Numbered from the stretch's first letter, positions 1 to 9,235 are shown. The stretch is DNA of 61,524 nt from Nitrososphaerota archaeon (GCA_016200045.1 JACQFN010000001.1:1-61524); one strand, 5' to 3'. The notes: generated by a model not told the origin, from the letters alone. Translations and numbers: made by a program.

Positions 1-270
1 AAGGTAGCGAAGAAGTAATTTCCAACAGAAGTCTACTTCTCTTACCGAGAGCGCCTTGATGGCTCGGCTGACATTGGTGGGTGAACGACGACGAAGCCTT
101 GGATGGTGTTTGATATCGAAGAATTCCCCTGGATAGGGTCGATCCTGTTGGGGCGCGTTCCTAGTTTCACCCCGCAATTTGGAGGCTGAGCCTGAACGTC
201 ACCCATCCCAGTGTGGAGAACAAGCAAGATAGAGAGTAATAAGGTAGGGCCCATTCCGGGTGAGAAGAGC
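1..270. other. Left edge without a supported gene
   Basis: Only low-quality open frames are present, and the minus-strand one overlaps the thioredoxin-like gene. Nothing else is supported. Confidence 0.5.
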
Positions 271-555
271 ATGCCGCACACAATCCAAGTCTTCTCGGGG
301 GGATGCGAGCTCTGCAAGGCAGCTGCCGAGATTGTAGAGGCAGGCAAGTGCAAGGACTGCAAGATGGAGGTTTTGAGTGTAGAAGACGGAAAGACCAAGT
401 CCCTCATGAAGCGGTACTCAATCGGCGCCGTTCCCTCGATAGTCATCGACGGCAAGATCAAAGTCGTTGGCATCCCTACGTTTCCGTGGTTCTGCGGAGA
501 CGAATTCTACAGGATGCTAGGAAATCGCTACTCGCTAAGACAGAAATCTGGATGA
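271..555 (+). CDS. Thioredoxin/glutaredoxin-like small redox protein
   Basis: About 94 residues from the ATG at 271, which follows a purine-rich GGTGAGAAG. The product starts with a beta strand and then a CELC (CxxC) pair in GGCELCKAAAE, the place of a thioredoxin-fold active site. A second pair, CKDC, lies about 17 residues on. A cis-proline-like AVPSIVIDGK segment follows, as in glutaredoxin/thioredoxin-like proteins. The open frame extends upstream to 211, but the fold begins at MPHTIQVF. It probably acts as a cytosolic thiol-disulfide carrier; the partner is unknown (a thioredoxin reductase lies at 43.3 kb). The nearest gene downstream is about 370 bp away, so it looks monocistronic. Confidence 0.75.
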   Translation: MPHTIQVFSGGCELCKAAAEIVEAGKCKDCKMEVLSVEDGKTKSLMKRYSIGAVPSIVIDGKIKVVGIPTFPWFCGDEFYRMLGNRYSLRQKSG

Positions 556-720
556 ATTGTAACATAATCAACTAGATGAGCCTAATTTGGGCTCGAAATG
601 CTTGGAAGAGCTCATTTCTTGGCGGGCCCGACGGATAGAGGTCGTAGGTTCAAACCTAGAGATGCCCTGCACCGGAACCTCCCGATTGAGGTCTACGAGG
701 AAACGACCCGTCGATTCAAT
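556..720. other. Non-coding stretch with tRNA-like T-arm motifs
   Basis: AGGTTCAAACCT occurs near 648, and a similar GGGTTCAAATCCC near 747-759 is followed by a T run (763-769). They look like T arms but I could not build a complete tRNA on the plus strand. No coding sequence is supported. Confidence 0.4.
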
Positions 721-900
721 GCCCTGGCGGTGTCTTTCACCTCTCGGGTTCAAATCCCCACCGACTTTTTCAAAATCTGGTCTGCCTCATGTGAAAGGGA
801 TTCGAACCCGGGTCGCCGACTCGAAAGGCCAGCATACTTTCGGCACCTTCTATTGAAGTGTGACCGGGTTATACGCTATGACGCTCTATACTACCGGGGC
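721..900 (-). tRNA. Possible tRNA-Glu(TTC) with several introns, or a broken tRNA
   Basis: Read on the minus strand from 900, the sequence opens GCCCCGG-TA-GTAT-AG, like an archaeal tRNA-Glu acceptor and D stem. After an oversized D loop of about 50 nt comes GTAT-G, then a good anticodon arm (CTGGC, loop CTTTCGA, GTCGG; anticodon TTC), a short variable region and a T-arm start CCGGG-TTCGAAT-CCC. The next bases do not close the T stem or the acceptor. The best acceptor partner is CCAGGGC at 721-727, with one mismatch, beyond an about 80 nt insert that contains a TTTCAC/GTGAAA inverted repeat. The 3' end is therefore unresolved: either introns in the D loop and T arm, or a degenerate gene. Confidence 0.35.
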
Positions 901-925
901 CAGTTGGGGCTTTGGAGAACGCCAA

Positions 926-1648
926 TTAGAGCTTTCTCAGGCCCGACGGTCTCAGAAAACACCACTCGCCAAGGCTCTCGAACAGGGACCGTTCTTCTTC
1001 CGCGTTGGGCGGATTGCACCCGGTCAGTCTCAAGATTCCCGACTTTGGGACGTACGAGTTCCGTTCCCCTCTCTTTCCGACCACTTCGAGCGTAGAGGCC
1101 GCTTCATCGCAACCCAGGTCAGAAAGGTAGTACGTCCGCCCGGCGAACCTCTGTTGCTTGCTGCCTGCGTTCGGGAAGTCGGTGAGCAGGCGACAGGTGC
1201 CTGACGACCTTAGGAGGAGGAATTTGAGGACGGCGTGCTCGTCCGGAGTGAGCCCGCACCGGCCTTGGGATCGAAGCAAGGTCCAAAACATCGACCCCTC
1301 GATTCTCGGACCGAACCTGATTGTCGTCACGCCGCCTTCTCTTTCCAGATTGAAGTATTCCGCTTTCAGCATGTTCAGAGGCATGGCGGATTTGTTCGCA
1401 GCGAGTATCTGTGGAATAACCGGCGCAATGACATCCGTCGGGTCGGACGCCGACCATGCAAAACCGAGGGAGCTTAGGTGAACTTTCCTGGCCGACTCCG
1501 GAGCCCGAATCTCCTCACCGGCGTCCCTTCCAGGTTGCACCATTCCGATTCTATCGTTGATTAGAGCGGATTGAACAGCTGTTAACTTCGGAAGAAGGAC
1601 GACATGGCGTCCGCCGAGAACCAGTGAGTGCAGACGGAAGCGCAACAA
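926..1648 (-). CDS. Hypothetical protein
   Basis: An open frame of 240 codons from a TTG at 1648, divergent from the prenyltransferase gene. The first 80 residues look weak. From about residue 95 the sequence is protein-like: a FNLEREGGVTTIRFGPR strand pair, then a TPDEHAVLKFLLLRSS helix that resembles a winged-helix segment, then a basic C-terminal half. I recognise no family. The true start could be one of the internal methionines (for example near residue 35 or 89). It ends 26 bp from the tRNA-like 5' end at 900. Coding status is moderately likely, because the competing plus-strand frames are shorter and lower in complexity. Confidence 0.4.
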   Translation of the reverse strand: MLRFRLHSLVLGGRHVVLLPKLTAVQSALINDRIGMVQPGRDAGEEIRAPESARKVHLSSLGFAWSASDPTDVIAPVIPQILAANKSAMPLNMLKAEYFNLEREGGVTTIRFGPRIEGSMFWTLLRSQGRCGLTPDEHAVLKFLLLRSSGTCRLLTDFPNAGSKQQRFAGRTYYLSDLGCDEAASTLEVVGKRGERNSYVPKSGILRLTGCNPPNAEEERSLFESLGEWCFLRPSGLRKL

Positions 1649-1670
1649 TAGGCTCTCATGTCGAACAAAT

Positions 1671-1678
1671 GTTATATA
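1671..1678 (+). promoter_or_regulatory. TATA box for prenyl diphosphate synthase
   Basis: GTTATATA is the strongest TATA-like element here. It lies inside the longest open frame (which begins at 1658), so transcription would start near 1700. That argues for translation starting at the ATG at 1757 and not at 1658. Confidence 0.5.
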
Positions 1679-1756
1679 GAGTGTGAAAGGCGAATTTTCA
1701 GGGCGATTACATTAGACGGGCGGAAGTCCGTGTCGCTGGCGTCCATCGAGGGCAGG

Positions 1757-2569
1757 ATGAGACCCTACATCAGCAGGATTGACGATGCCCTCTCAGCAGA
1801 ACTCGCTTCCTACGCCTATTCCAGGTTCCACGACCCGCTCGTCTTCGCTGAGGAAGGGGGAAAGAGGGTGAGGCCGGTGATGCTGATGCTCTCCGCGGAG
1901 GCGCTCGGGTGCAAGGAGGACAGCGTCCTGGGAGCAGCGGTCGCCGTGGAGCTCCTCCACACCGAGTCGATAGTCCACGACGACATAATCGATGAAGAGG
2001 CCGTGCGCCGCAGCAGGGCGACGTTCCACGTGAAGTACGGTTACAGCGCGTCGTTGCTGACAGCCGATTTCGTATTCTCTATGATCCTCGCCATCGCTGC
2101 GAAATACGATGACAGGAGGATAGCCGAGGAAATCAGCAACGCGGCTCTGCACATGGCGGAAGGAGAGTACTCCGAACTCACGATCGACCCGAAGGTCTAC
2201 AATCTGACCTGGGACGAATACCTGAACATCATTGCCGACAAGACGGCTTCGCTCTTCGAGGCGTCGCTAAAGCTCGGGGCGCTCATCGCAGACGGGACCG
2301 AGAATGAGGTCTCTGCCCTGGCAGGGTATGGAAGGTCGGTGGGGATGGCGTATCAGCTGAAGGACGACCTGCTCGACTGGAGGTCCAACGACAAGGTGAC
2401 CGCCGGTCTTCTGAAGAAGTACAGCGAGAGCGAGGTCGTCGGAAAGATAACAGCGCTTTCTCAGACCTACACCGAAGAGGCGAAGAGGCACCTCCTGGTT
2501 CTCAGGCGGACCGAAGCCTCTTCGCTGCTGTCTGACCTGGCAGACTTCACAGTTCAAAGAAAGTTCTGA
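1757..2569 (+). CDS. Polyprenyl (geranylgeranyl/farnesyl) diphosphate synthase
   Basis: A trans-prenyltransferase of about 270 residues that condenses isopentenyl diphosphate with allylic diphosphates to make C15-C25 chains for archaeal lipids. Seen: GGKRVRPVM near the N-terminus, the first aspartate-rich motif in VHDDIIDEE, and the second in KDDLLDW near the C-terminus, all in the family order. I chose ATG 1757 (MRPYISRIDD) because it follows a GAGGGC-like ribosome site and a TATA box lies upstream at 1671. The longer frame from 1658 adds 33 unconvincing residues. Product chain length depends on residues just before the first motif (LLHTESIV) and cannot be read with certainty. Likely cytosolic. 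Confidence 0.9.
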   Translation: MRPYISRIDDALSAELASYAYSRFHDPLVFAEEGGKRVRPVMLMLSAEALGCKEDSVLGAAVAVELLHTESIVHDDIIDEEAVRRSRATFHVKYGYSASLLTADFVFSMILAIAAKYDDRRIAEEISNAALHMAEGEYSELTIDPKVYNLTWDEYLNIIADKTASLFEASLKLGALIADGTENEVSALAGYGRSVGMAYQLKDDLLDWRSNDKVTAGLLKKYSESEVVGKITALSQTYTEEAKRHLLVLRRTEASSLLSDLADFTVQRKF

Positions 2570-2604
2570 CCAGTTAGAAACGCCGTGGGCCGAAGTTCGC
2601 CCCG

Positions 2605-2913
2605 CTATTGCCCCAGGATTAGAATGGCTATGGCAAATCCGTAGATCGCAATCGCTTCCGCGAGCACGACGAAGATCAGCGCTGTCGTTCTCACTTCCGC
2701 CTTTTCCGTGACCGCCGCTATCGCGGCCGCTCCTGACTGGCCCACACCGTACCCTGCGCCGAAGGCTGCCAAACCGAATGCGATTCCTGCTGCCAGGTAT
2801 TTGTCGCCTAGGCCGACGTCACCCCCCACGTTCTGAGCACTCGCCATCGGGATAGCTGCCATGAGAAACATCAGTGAGGTGGTCGCTAGGAGGAGAAGTG
2901 GGAACTTTCTCAA
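2605..2913 (-). CDS. atpK: A-type ATP synthase subunit K (proteolipid c ring)
   Basis: 102 residues. The N-terminal 27 form a signal-like hydrophobic segment ending in SAQ, followed by a two-helix hairpin of mature proteolipid. The first helix is glycine/alanine rich (AAFGAGYGVGQSG). The second carries the ion-binding glutamate in VLAEAIAIYG. Such subunits form the rotor ring of the membrane Ao sector. The gene follows atpC on the same strand with about 70 bp between them. Subunits A, B, D, E, F and H of the enzyme are not in the window. The removable leader peptide is somewhat unusual for a c subunit but occurs in archaea. Confidence 0.93.
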   Translation of the reverse strand: MRKFPLLLLATTSLMFLMAAIPMASAQNVGGDVGLGDKYLAAGIAFGLAAFGAGYGVGQSGAAAIAAVTEKAEVRTTALIFVVLAEAIAIYGFAIAILILGQ

Positions 2914-2982
2914 GTGACGACTGCGAACGGCACGTTCGAAGACCGCTTATAAACATTAAACGGAAATTTCGTTTCTCGGAGG

Positions 2983-4038
2983 CTACACGTGAAGTTTGGA
3001 GAGGATCACTCGCGGCTCCATCCTTGTCTCCACCCCGATGGCGATTGCGGCGAGGTTTCCGACCTCGAACTCCAGCAGTTTGATCAGAGCCAGAGTCGTC
3101 CCTGGGCCCAGCCCCTGCCAGTAGAAGGCCTTGGACGCGGTCTCCTTTGTCATATGGACGAACCAGTCTTCGACCGAGTCGATGAGCTGCTCGTCCCCGG
3201 TCCCAGATAAGGCGGGCACGTGATATGATGACTCTACCAATTTGACAGCCTCCTGGACCGACTCCGTCCCGGCCATCCTTGCAAGGACCGCGGAGGTCAC
3301 CCGGTGCGTCGGAGTGATAACTAGACCCTTGGCTTCCGCCTCGGGAAGTCCCCAAAGTTTTGATCGGAGGATGCTCAAGACGTTGTAGGCGTCGACGTCC
3401 GCCGAGACTATGGCACCGACCCCTGCCACGTCGGTAGCCCTGGGAGACGCGTAGACCCGGAAGTTGTTGCTGTACTCCTTTGAGATAGCCGACAGCACCG
3501 TGTGGTCGATGTAAAGGTCGAAGAACCTGGCTTCCTTGTTGGTTTGGTATGAGGCAAAAGCCCGCTCGATGTCGGCATGGAATTCCGTCCCCGAAAGAGC
3601 GGCGACTGCCTCATTCAGGTCCTTTGACGACAGGACTTTGACCAGCAAGTCCCTTCTTCCGACGAGTTCTTCCGCCTTCATGTCCAGATACTCGACCGTC
3701 TCTTCGAACGACCTTCCGAGGGCCTTTGCCTTCAGCGCGATCTTCAGGTCCCATGCAATGTGCCTGAGGTAGTACAACTTCATGACTTCGTACTTTCCCG
3801 CACTGGTGTTAATCGAGTTGTGAACCGCAGCCAGTCTTTCGCGAAGAGCAAGCTCAATCTTTCTCGCCTCGAACGGGGGAGAGATCCCGGAGAGCACGCC
3901 TGAATACGGGGTGCTACGCAGGCGGTTGACAAGCTCTTCGAGGGACGCCGCCTCCGCTAGCTTCTTGACAGTCCCCGGGTCCAGGAGAGTGCCCTTGATT
4001 CCGAAGGCCTTGGTTCCTACGTAGGTCTTGCTCGACAA
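2983..4038 (-). CDS. atpC: A-type ATP synthase subunit C (central stalk-rotor ring connector)
   Basis: 351 residues, a normal length for the V-ATPase d / A-ATPase C family. This funnel-shaped all-helical protein couples the central stalk to the c ring. The start is a TTG (MSSKTYVGTK). Family-like features include helical blocks with TPYSGVL near the N-terminus, SVEDWFVHMTK in the last third, and a C-terminal stretch GPGTTLALIKLLEFEVGNLAAIAIGVE that matches the typical ending of this subunit. It lies just upstream of atpK on the same strand and is divergent from atpI, with about 190 bp of shared promoter region. Confidence 0.88.
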   Translation of the reverse strand: MSSKTYVGTKAFGIKGTLLDPGTVKKLAEAASLEELVNRLRSTPYSGVLSGISPPFEARKIELALRERLAAVHNSINTSAGKYEVMKLYYLRHIAWDLKIALKAKALGRSFEETVEYLDMKAEELVGRRDLLVKVLSSKDLNEAVAALSGTEFHADIERAFASYQTNKEARFFDLYIDHTVLSAISKEYSNNFRVYASPRATDVAGVGAIVSADVDAYNVLSILRSKLWGLPEAEAKGLVITPTHRVTSAVLARMAGTESVQEAVKLVESSYHVPALSGTGDEQLIDSVEDWFVHMTKETASKAFYWQGLGPGTTLALIKLLEFEVGNLAAIAIGVETRMEPRVILSKLHV

Positions 4039-4231
4039 AATCTTGCCCGCTTGTTGGTCCTTGAAACCGTGCGCCCTCTCGTGTGGTTATAATCGTTGCC
4101 CGGACAACAGTGTTTTCTTGCACGGGTCAATGACCCTGATAGCCTGACCGATGCCCGCAGTATTGCGCCTCAACCCCATCACGCTTAATAACGGAATTGG
4201 GTCGCGGCTGAAAACGCAAAGCGTGTAATCG

Positions 4232-6277
4232 ATGGGTCTAGCACGGCTATCAAAGGTCACCGTCATCTCGCCCAGGAGCGAATACGAGCAAGTGGCGAAG
4301 GCCCTGGCAAAGTTCGAGAACTTCCACACGCTAGAACACTCGACGCCCAACTTCGACCCCGCGGTGCAGGAGCTCGCGGTGAAGGCGGTCCGATTGTTTG
4401 CCCAGGCGGACCAGACCGTCAAGGACCTCGACATTCAGCTGATGCCAGGGACCATCGACATAGTCTTCCGAGGGGTGAAGGTCCCCCGCGACGAATTTGA
4501 AGCGGGAGACTGGGATGAGCTGTTGGCAAAGGCAGAGGCGGACCTGAATCCAATCGTGGATGACGTCCGGATTCAGAAGGGAGCGCTCCAGAAAGTAGTG
4601 AAGGACGAGCTGGACACGCAGAACATCATGGACGCTTTGAAGGCGGTTTCGGGGTTCTCCGCGGACCTCAGCCGCCTCCAGAAAGTGGATAGGCTCAAGG
4701 TCGTTTTGTCTGTCGTCGAAGCCGCGACGGGGACCGAGATGGGGAAGTCCCTCCCCGATGCGATTTTCATATCGCAGCCGCTGTCGCAGACGCACGCATT
4801 AGTCCTGCTGGCACTGCCGAGGTCCGAAGAGTCCAGGCTGGAAAAGACGCTGAAGGCATTCGAAGTTCGTCCTCTCCTCATTCCGACGGGCCTCCCGCAG
4901 AACCCTGCTGAAGCATACAGGACGCTTACCGAGGAGAACGGGAGGGCGAAGGAGGAGCGCGAGAAAGTCGAAGCCAAGCTCGCCGGAATCAGAGAGAAGT
5001 CGGAAAGGACTCTCCTGGCCATACGCGAGCTGACCGGGGTGGGGAGAGATGTGCTCGACGAGGCGAGGTCGTCGGGAGGTTTCAGCAGACTGGCAACGAT
5101 TTCCGGTTACATTCCAACGAAGAAGGAAGGCGAGTTCAGGGAAATGTTCGGGAGGTGGATGGTCTTCTCTGAACCGGTCCTGGGAGAGTCGCACGAAGGG
5201 AAGTTGCCGACCCTTCTTGAGAACCCGGTCGGACTTCGGACGTTCCAGCTGATAACCGGACAGCAGGGAGTCCCCGGTGCCGAAGAGGTCGACCCAACCC
5301 CTCTTGTCTCCTTCGTCTTTCCAATCTTCTTCGGGCTGATGTTCGGAGATGTCGGCCACGGCCTGATACTGACACTTTTCGCGCTGCTGGTCAGACAGAG
5401 AGGGACGGGAAGCCTCAGGCAGTGGGGGAACATCTTCCTGGTCGCAGGAATATCCGCCACCGTGTTCGGGGCTCTGGTCGGGGAGTTCTTCGGCTCTGCG
5501 CTGAACCTCTACCAAGTTCTTTCGCCGGTCACCATCAGCCAGATCGACATACTGGAGCATCCGCTCGGGGTCGACACCCCGAACCCTGTGGCCATCCAGA
5601 CGGTGATGGTGATTGCAATCCTGATTGGGATCGCTCACCTGATAACGGGACTTTCGCTCGACGTCTACGAAGCCTGGAAGTCCGGGGAGAAGGCAGAGGT
5701 CATCCTGGGGAAGGTCCCTACCCTGACAATGTACATCTCTGGAGTCGGGTACGGGATCGCGTTCATGGGCGCCGGCTACAGCTTCAACGTGCTGAGAACT
5801 TCGACGCCGGACCCTCTCTTCGGCCTTCCCAACAACCAGCTCGGGGGCATCTCGCTCGCGGTACTTACCTTGTCGATGGTGACACTATTCTGCGGAAAGG
5901 CGGTCGCGATCAAGCTTGGGAAGATGCACGGCGAATCGGTGGCCTCGGCCCTTTCAAACGGGGGCCTGGAGGTATTCGAGAGGATATCGCAGTTCCTTTC
6001 GAACACCATCAGCTACGTGAGGCTCGCGATCATGCTGCTCGTTCACGCCGTCCTCCTCCTCATAGTCAACAAGTATTTCCCGCTCACGAACCCGGTGATG
6101 ATCGTGCCTTGGATCATCTTCAACTGCCTGATCATAGCGTTCGAGGCGTTCGTCGTATATGTACAGGACCTCAGGTTGCATGTCTATGAGTTCTTCACGA
6201 AGTTCTACCGGGGGACCGGGACCCCGTTCAGGAAGATCCTCCCCGACAGGGAGAGGATCAGAATAAAGTGGCGGTAG
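4232..6277 (+). CDS. atpI: A-type ATP synthase subunit I (membrane stator a subunit)
   Basis: 681 residues. The first 300 or so form the soluble arm with long heptad-rich helices (EENGRAKEEREKVEAKLAGIREKSE). The rest is membrane domain with about seven to eight spans. The essential arginine that faces the rotor glutamate is visible in NTISYVRLAIMLLVHA. The FGLMFGDVGHG motif typical of the first transmembrane part is also present. It forms half of the proton path with the AtpK ring. It is transcribed divergently from atpC-atpK and convergently with the complex I operon, whose last gene stops 5 bp away. The start ATG at 4232 sits near the end of the divergent promoter region. Confidence 0.95.
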   Translation: MGLARLSKVTVISPRSEYEQVAKALAKFENFHTLEHSTPNFDPAVQELAVKAVRLFAQADQTVKDLDIQLMPGTIDIVFRGVKVPRDEFEAGDWDELLAKAEADLNPIVDDVRIQKGALQKVVKDELDTQNIMDALKAVSGFSADLSRLQKVDRLKVVLSVVEAATGTEMGKSLPDAIFISQPLSQTHALVLLALPRSEESRLEKTLKAFEVRPLLIPTGLPQNPAEAYRTLTEENGRAKEEREKVEAKLAGIREKSERTLLAIRELTGVGRDVLDEARSSGGFSRLATISGYIPTKKEGEFREMFGRWMVFSEPVLGESHEGKLPTLLENPVGLRTFQLITGQQGVPGAEEVDPTPLVSFVFPIFFGLMFGDVGHGLILTLFALLVRQRGTGSLRQWGNIFLVAGISATVFGALVGEFFGSALNLYQVLSPVTISQIDILEHPLGVDTPNPVAIQTVMVIAILIGIAHLITGLSLDVYEAWKSGEKAEVILGKVPTLTMYISGVGYGIAFMGAGYSFNVLRTSTPDPLFGLPNNQLGGISLAVLTLSMVTLFCGKAVAIKLGKMHGESVASALSNGGLEVFERISQFLSNTISYVRLAIMLLVHAVLLLIVNKYFPLTNPVMIVPWIIFNCLIIAFEAFVVYVQDLRLHVYEFFTKFYRGTGTPFRKILPDRERIRIKWR

Positions 6278-6281
6278 TGGG

Positions 6282-7757
6282 CTAGCCGAGGATTCCGGCC
6301 GCGGCGGCCGACGAGAGATTGATCGCCTGCTGGGGGAACAGGCCTATCCCGATGATCAGACCGACGGCGACCGCGAAAACGACCACGAACCAGAGCGGTT
6401 CCTTGACCCTCCCCGGGGCATCGGCCTCGTCGATGTACATCCGCTTTATGATCCAGGCATAGTACCCGAGGCTGAAGGCGCTGTTCAGGATGGCCGCCAG
6501 AGCCAGCCAGCCGAACTGGGCGTTTGAGACGGAAAGGAAGAGGAGGAGCTTGCTCCAGAAACCGCTTAGGGGGGGGACCCCGGCGAGGGCCAGCAGGGCC
6601 ACTGTCAACGTGAACGCCGTAATCGGCATCCGCCTTCCCAGGCCGTCGAAGGCGCCGAGGTCTGCCCTTCGGAGCTGCATTATCACCAGGCCGGCGGCAA
6701 GGAACGCAGCCCCTTTCATCAGGGCGTGGTTGATGACATGGAAGACGGACCCGGTCATTCCTATCGAAGCCGAAGCGCTCTGCGGGTCGGCGGAAAAGGC
6801 GACGAAGCCAATCAGGATGTAGCCTGCCTGCGCTATGCTCGAGTAGGCCAGCAGCCTCGTCATGCTCTTCTGTGTAAGGGCGCTGACGTTCCCAACGGTC
6901 ATCGTAACCAGGGCCAAAACCGCGAAGACGTTGGCCATCGTGAAGGCCGGGTTCTGGGTCACGACGTATGCGGTGGTTATCGCGAGGAGGACCCTGATGC
7001 CCGCGATGAAGCCAGCCTTCTTGGTCGCCGCGGCGAGGAGCGTGCTGACCGTGGTCGGGGCCCCTTCGTACGCGTCGGGAATCCACATGTGGAACGGGAC
7101 TATCGACATCTTGAAGCCGAATCCGGCCACGAAGAGGAGTATCGCGACGCTCGCCAATGCTGTCGCGTCAGACTGGGCAGCCAGGAGTCGAGAGAAGCCT
7201 TGGACGACCGCGGAGATCTGGGTAGACCCCGTAAGCCCGTAGGCCAGGCTGATAGCGTAGAGGATGATCGCGGAAGACATCGCCCCGATGACCGCGTACT
7301 TCACCGCGGCCTCGTTGGACCTGAGCTTCTTGTCGAACCCTGCCAGGACGTACGTCGGTAGGCTCATCAGCTCCCAGGCTACGAAAAGCATCAGGAGATC
7401 CTGGGAGTAGGAGAGCAGCAGCATCCCGAGGGCAGTGAAAGAGAGGAGACTGTAGTAGACTGGGTTCCCCTCCCCCTTCTGGGTCTCCAGAGAAGCAAGC
7501 GTGACCATGAGGGTGACCCCGAGCGTCACCAGCGCGAAGACCCCACCCAGGGCGTCCCCTCGGAGGAGGGAGCCGAACCAGGGCAGGTCTGAAGGGCTCA
7601 GAGTGAAGACCGCCACCATCACCATGGCCGATGCCAGCACGGCAGCCAGGATGTACCCCGAGAGGTTCCAGTCCCTCCCTTTGACGAGCTGCAGGAGCGG
7701 GAGGAGCAACGAGCACCCGGCCAGGGTGCCTATCGCGAGGGTGAGGAAGTCGATCAT
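6282..7757 (-). CDS. nuoN: NADH-quinone oxidoreductase-like complex I subunit N
   Basis: 491 residues with about 14 membrane spans; one of the antiporter-like proton-pumping subunits of the complex I membrane arm. Key charged residues are present: the span-5 glutamate in FVAWELMSLPTYVLAGF and the span-7 lysine in STLLAAATKKAGF, preceded by the family signature PFHMWIPDAYEGAPTTVS. It is the last gene of the operon; its ATG overlaps the nuoM stop by 4 bp (7754-7757), indicating translational coupling. The C-terminus reaches to within 5 bp of the convergent atpI stop. No sign of damage. Confidence 0.94.
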   Translation of the reverse strand: MIDFLTLAIGTLAGCSLLLPLLQLVKGRDWNLSGYILAAVLASAMVMVAVFTLSPSDLPWFGSLLRGDALGGVFALVTLGVTLMVTLASLETQKGEGNPVYYSLLSFTALGMLLLSYSQDLLMLFVAWELMSLPTYVLAGFDKKLRSNEAAVKYAVIGAMSSAIILYAISLAYGLTGSTQISAVVQGFSRLLAAQSDATALASVAILLFVAGFGFKMSIVPFHMWIPDAYEGAPTTVSTLLAAATKKAGFIAGIRVLLAITTAYVVTQNPAFTMANVFAVLALVTMTVGNVSALTQKSMTRLLAYSSIAQAGYILIGFVAFSADPQSASASIGMTGSVFHVINHALMKGAAFLAAGLVIMQLRRADLGAFDGLGRRMPITAFTLTVALLALAGVPPLSGFWSKLLLFLSVSNAQFGWLALAAILNSAFSLGYYAWIIKRMYIDEADAPGRVKEPLWFVVVFAVAVGLIIGIGLFPQQAINLSSAAAAGILG

Positions 7758-9235
7758 CCTATCGCTATCCTCTTGAGGAATTCGGCCACCGGGAGGGCCG
7801 GAGTCAGGACGACGTAGGACGCGACGATAAGAACGACAAGCGGGACGAGGTAGACCGCGAACGAGGCCGCGTCAGACCACCCCATGTCGTGAACCTCGGC
7901 CGAGCCTTCAGGCTGGGAAAGGACCGCCCTCCTGATCATCCACAGGAAGTACCCTGCCGTTATCACTGGCACGAGGATTGAGACGGCAGTGACGGAGTAG
8001 GCGGAGATTCCGGCTGCGATCACCATGAACTCTGCCAGGAAGCTGGCAAATGGAGGGAGGCCCATAGCCGCCGCAGAAGCCAGGACCAGGATGGCCGCTG
8101 TCCTGGGCATTGAGGTCCCCAAGCCTTTGAGCAGCGGGATCTCCCTGGTCCCCGCCTGGTGGTGGATGTACCCGGAGAGCATGAAGAGGCTTCCGACGGC
8201 GAGGGCGTGCGCGAACATCTGGAATATCGCTCCCTGTATGCCGAGCAGGCTCCCCGACACCAGTGTGGCGTAGGCCCCGAACAGCACGAACCCCATGTGG
8301 TTGATGCTCGTGAACGCGATCATTTTCTTCAGGTCCTTCTGCAGCACCGCGGCCGCCGCGCCGTAGAACATCGAGAACAGGCCGGCCGCCATGAAGAGCC
8401 AGGCGAACTGCGCCGAGGCCAACGGGAACAGGCCGATGCTTATCCTGAGGAACCCGTACCCGCCCATCTTCAGGAGCACCCCCGCGAGCAGGACCGAGAT
8501 CGGAGAGGGAGCCTCCACGTGGGCGTCCGGGAGCCAAGTGTGGAAGGGGACCAGCGGGAGCTTCACTGCGAAACCGATGAACGACGCGAGGAGCGGGAGG
8601 TACTGGAGCGAGACGGGGACGTTCCCCGCGAGGTCTGGGATGTCGAATGAAGGGGTCTGCATCCCGAGGTAGACGTAGAGGAACCCCAGGAGCATTATCG
8701 TGCTCCCGGCGTAGGTGAAGATGATGAACTTCAGGGACGCGTACTTCCGTCTGGGTCCTCCCCACACCCCGATGAAGAAGAACATCGGGATCAGGACGAC
8801 CTCCCAGAAGATGTAGAACAGAATCAGGTTGAGCGACGTGAAGACCCCCATGATGGCTCCCTCGAAGAGGAAGATCAGAGCGTAGTATTCGGGCTCGTGC
8901 GTATCGATCAGCTTCCTCGAGCCGAAGATGGCGAGGACCGTCAGCAGCGCCGAGACGAACAGGAGCGGGGAGCTCAGACCGTCGGCCCCGAGGTAGTAGT
9001 CCAGCCCCAGGAACCTGAAGTTGATCCACGCCGACCTCTCCTGGAAGAGGTACTGCCCCTGAGGAGGAGGCGAGGAGTAGACCCCCCAGAGGACGTAGGC
9101 GGCGGTCAGGAGGACGAGCGTCGACAGCCCGAGGGAGAAGTAGATCCCGTTCCTGCGGTTCATTCTCGTCGCGAAGTACGCCAGGGGAGCGCCGAGAAGC
9201 GGGATGAAAATGAGGAGGGAGAGGACGAAGCTCAC
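7754..9235 (-). CDS. nuoM: Complex I subunit M (second copy, with intact proton-channel residues)
   Basis: 493 residues, antiporter-like membrane subunit. The glutamate of span 5 is in FYIFWEVVLIPMFFFIG and the lysine of span 7 in SVLLAGVLLKMGGYG, after PFHTWLPDAHVEAPSP. Both are residues needed for proton transfer in the family. Start ATG overlaps the nuoL stop by 4 bp, and its own stop overlaps the nuoN start. Two NuoM-type genes flank nuoL in this operon; this one looks fully canonical, unlike the copy at 11408-12937. Expected in the cytoplasmic membrane. Confidence 0.94.
   Translation of the reverse strand: MSFVLSLLIFIPLLGAPLAYFATRMNRRNGIYFSLGLSTLVLLTAAYVLWGVYSSPPPQGQYLFQERSAWINFRFLGLDYYLGADGLSSPLLFVSALLTVLAIFGSRKLIDTHEPEYYALIFLFEGAIMGVFTSLNLILFYIFWEVVLIPMFFFIGVWGGPRRKYASLKFIIFTYAGSTIMLLGFLYVYLGMQTPSFDIPDLAGNVPVSLQYLPLLASFIGFAVKLPLVPFHTWLPDAHVEAPSPISVLLAGVLLKMGGYGFLRISIGLFPLASAQFAWLFMAAGLFSMFYGAAAAVLQKDLKKMIAFTSINHMGFVLFGAYATLVSGSLLGIQGAIFQMFAHALAVGSLFMLSGYIHHQAGTREIPLLKGLGTSMPRTAAILVLASAAAMGLPPFASFLAEFMVIAAGISAYSVTAVSILVPVITAGYFLWMIRRAVLSQPEGSAEVHDMGWSDAASFAVYLVPLVVLIVASYVVLTPALPVAEFLKRIAIG

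Noticed and set aside
42-473. Minus-strand open frame of 143 codons
   Set aside because: It overlaps the thioredoxin-like gene and has low-complexity, non-protein-like sequence.
621-680. A plus-strand tRNA around AGGTTCAAACCT
   Set aside because: The T stem does not pair over five bases with a 7-nt loop and no matching acceptor or anticodon arm could be found.
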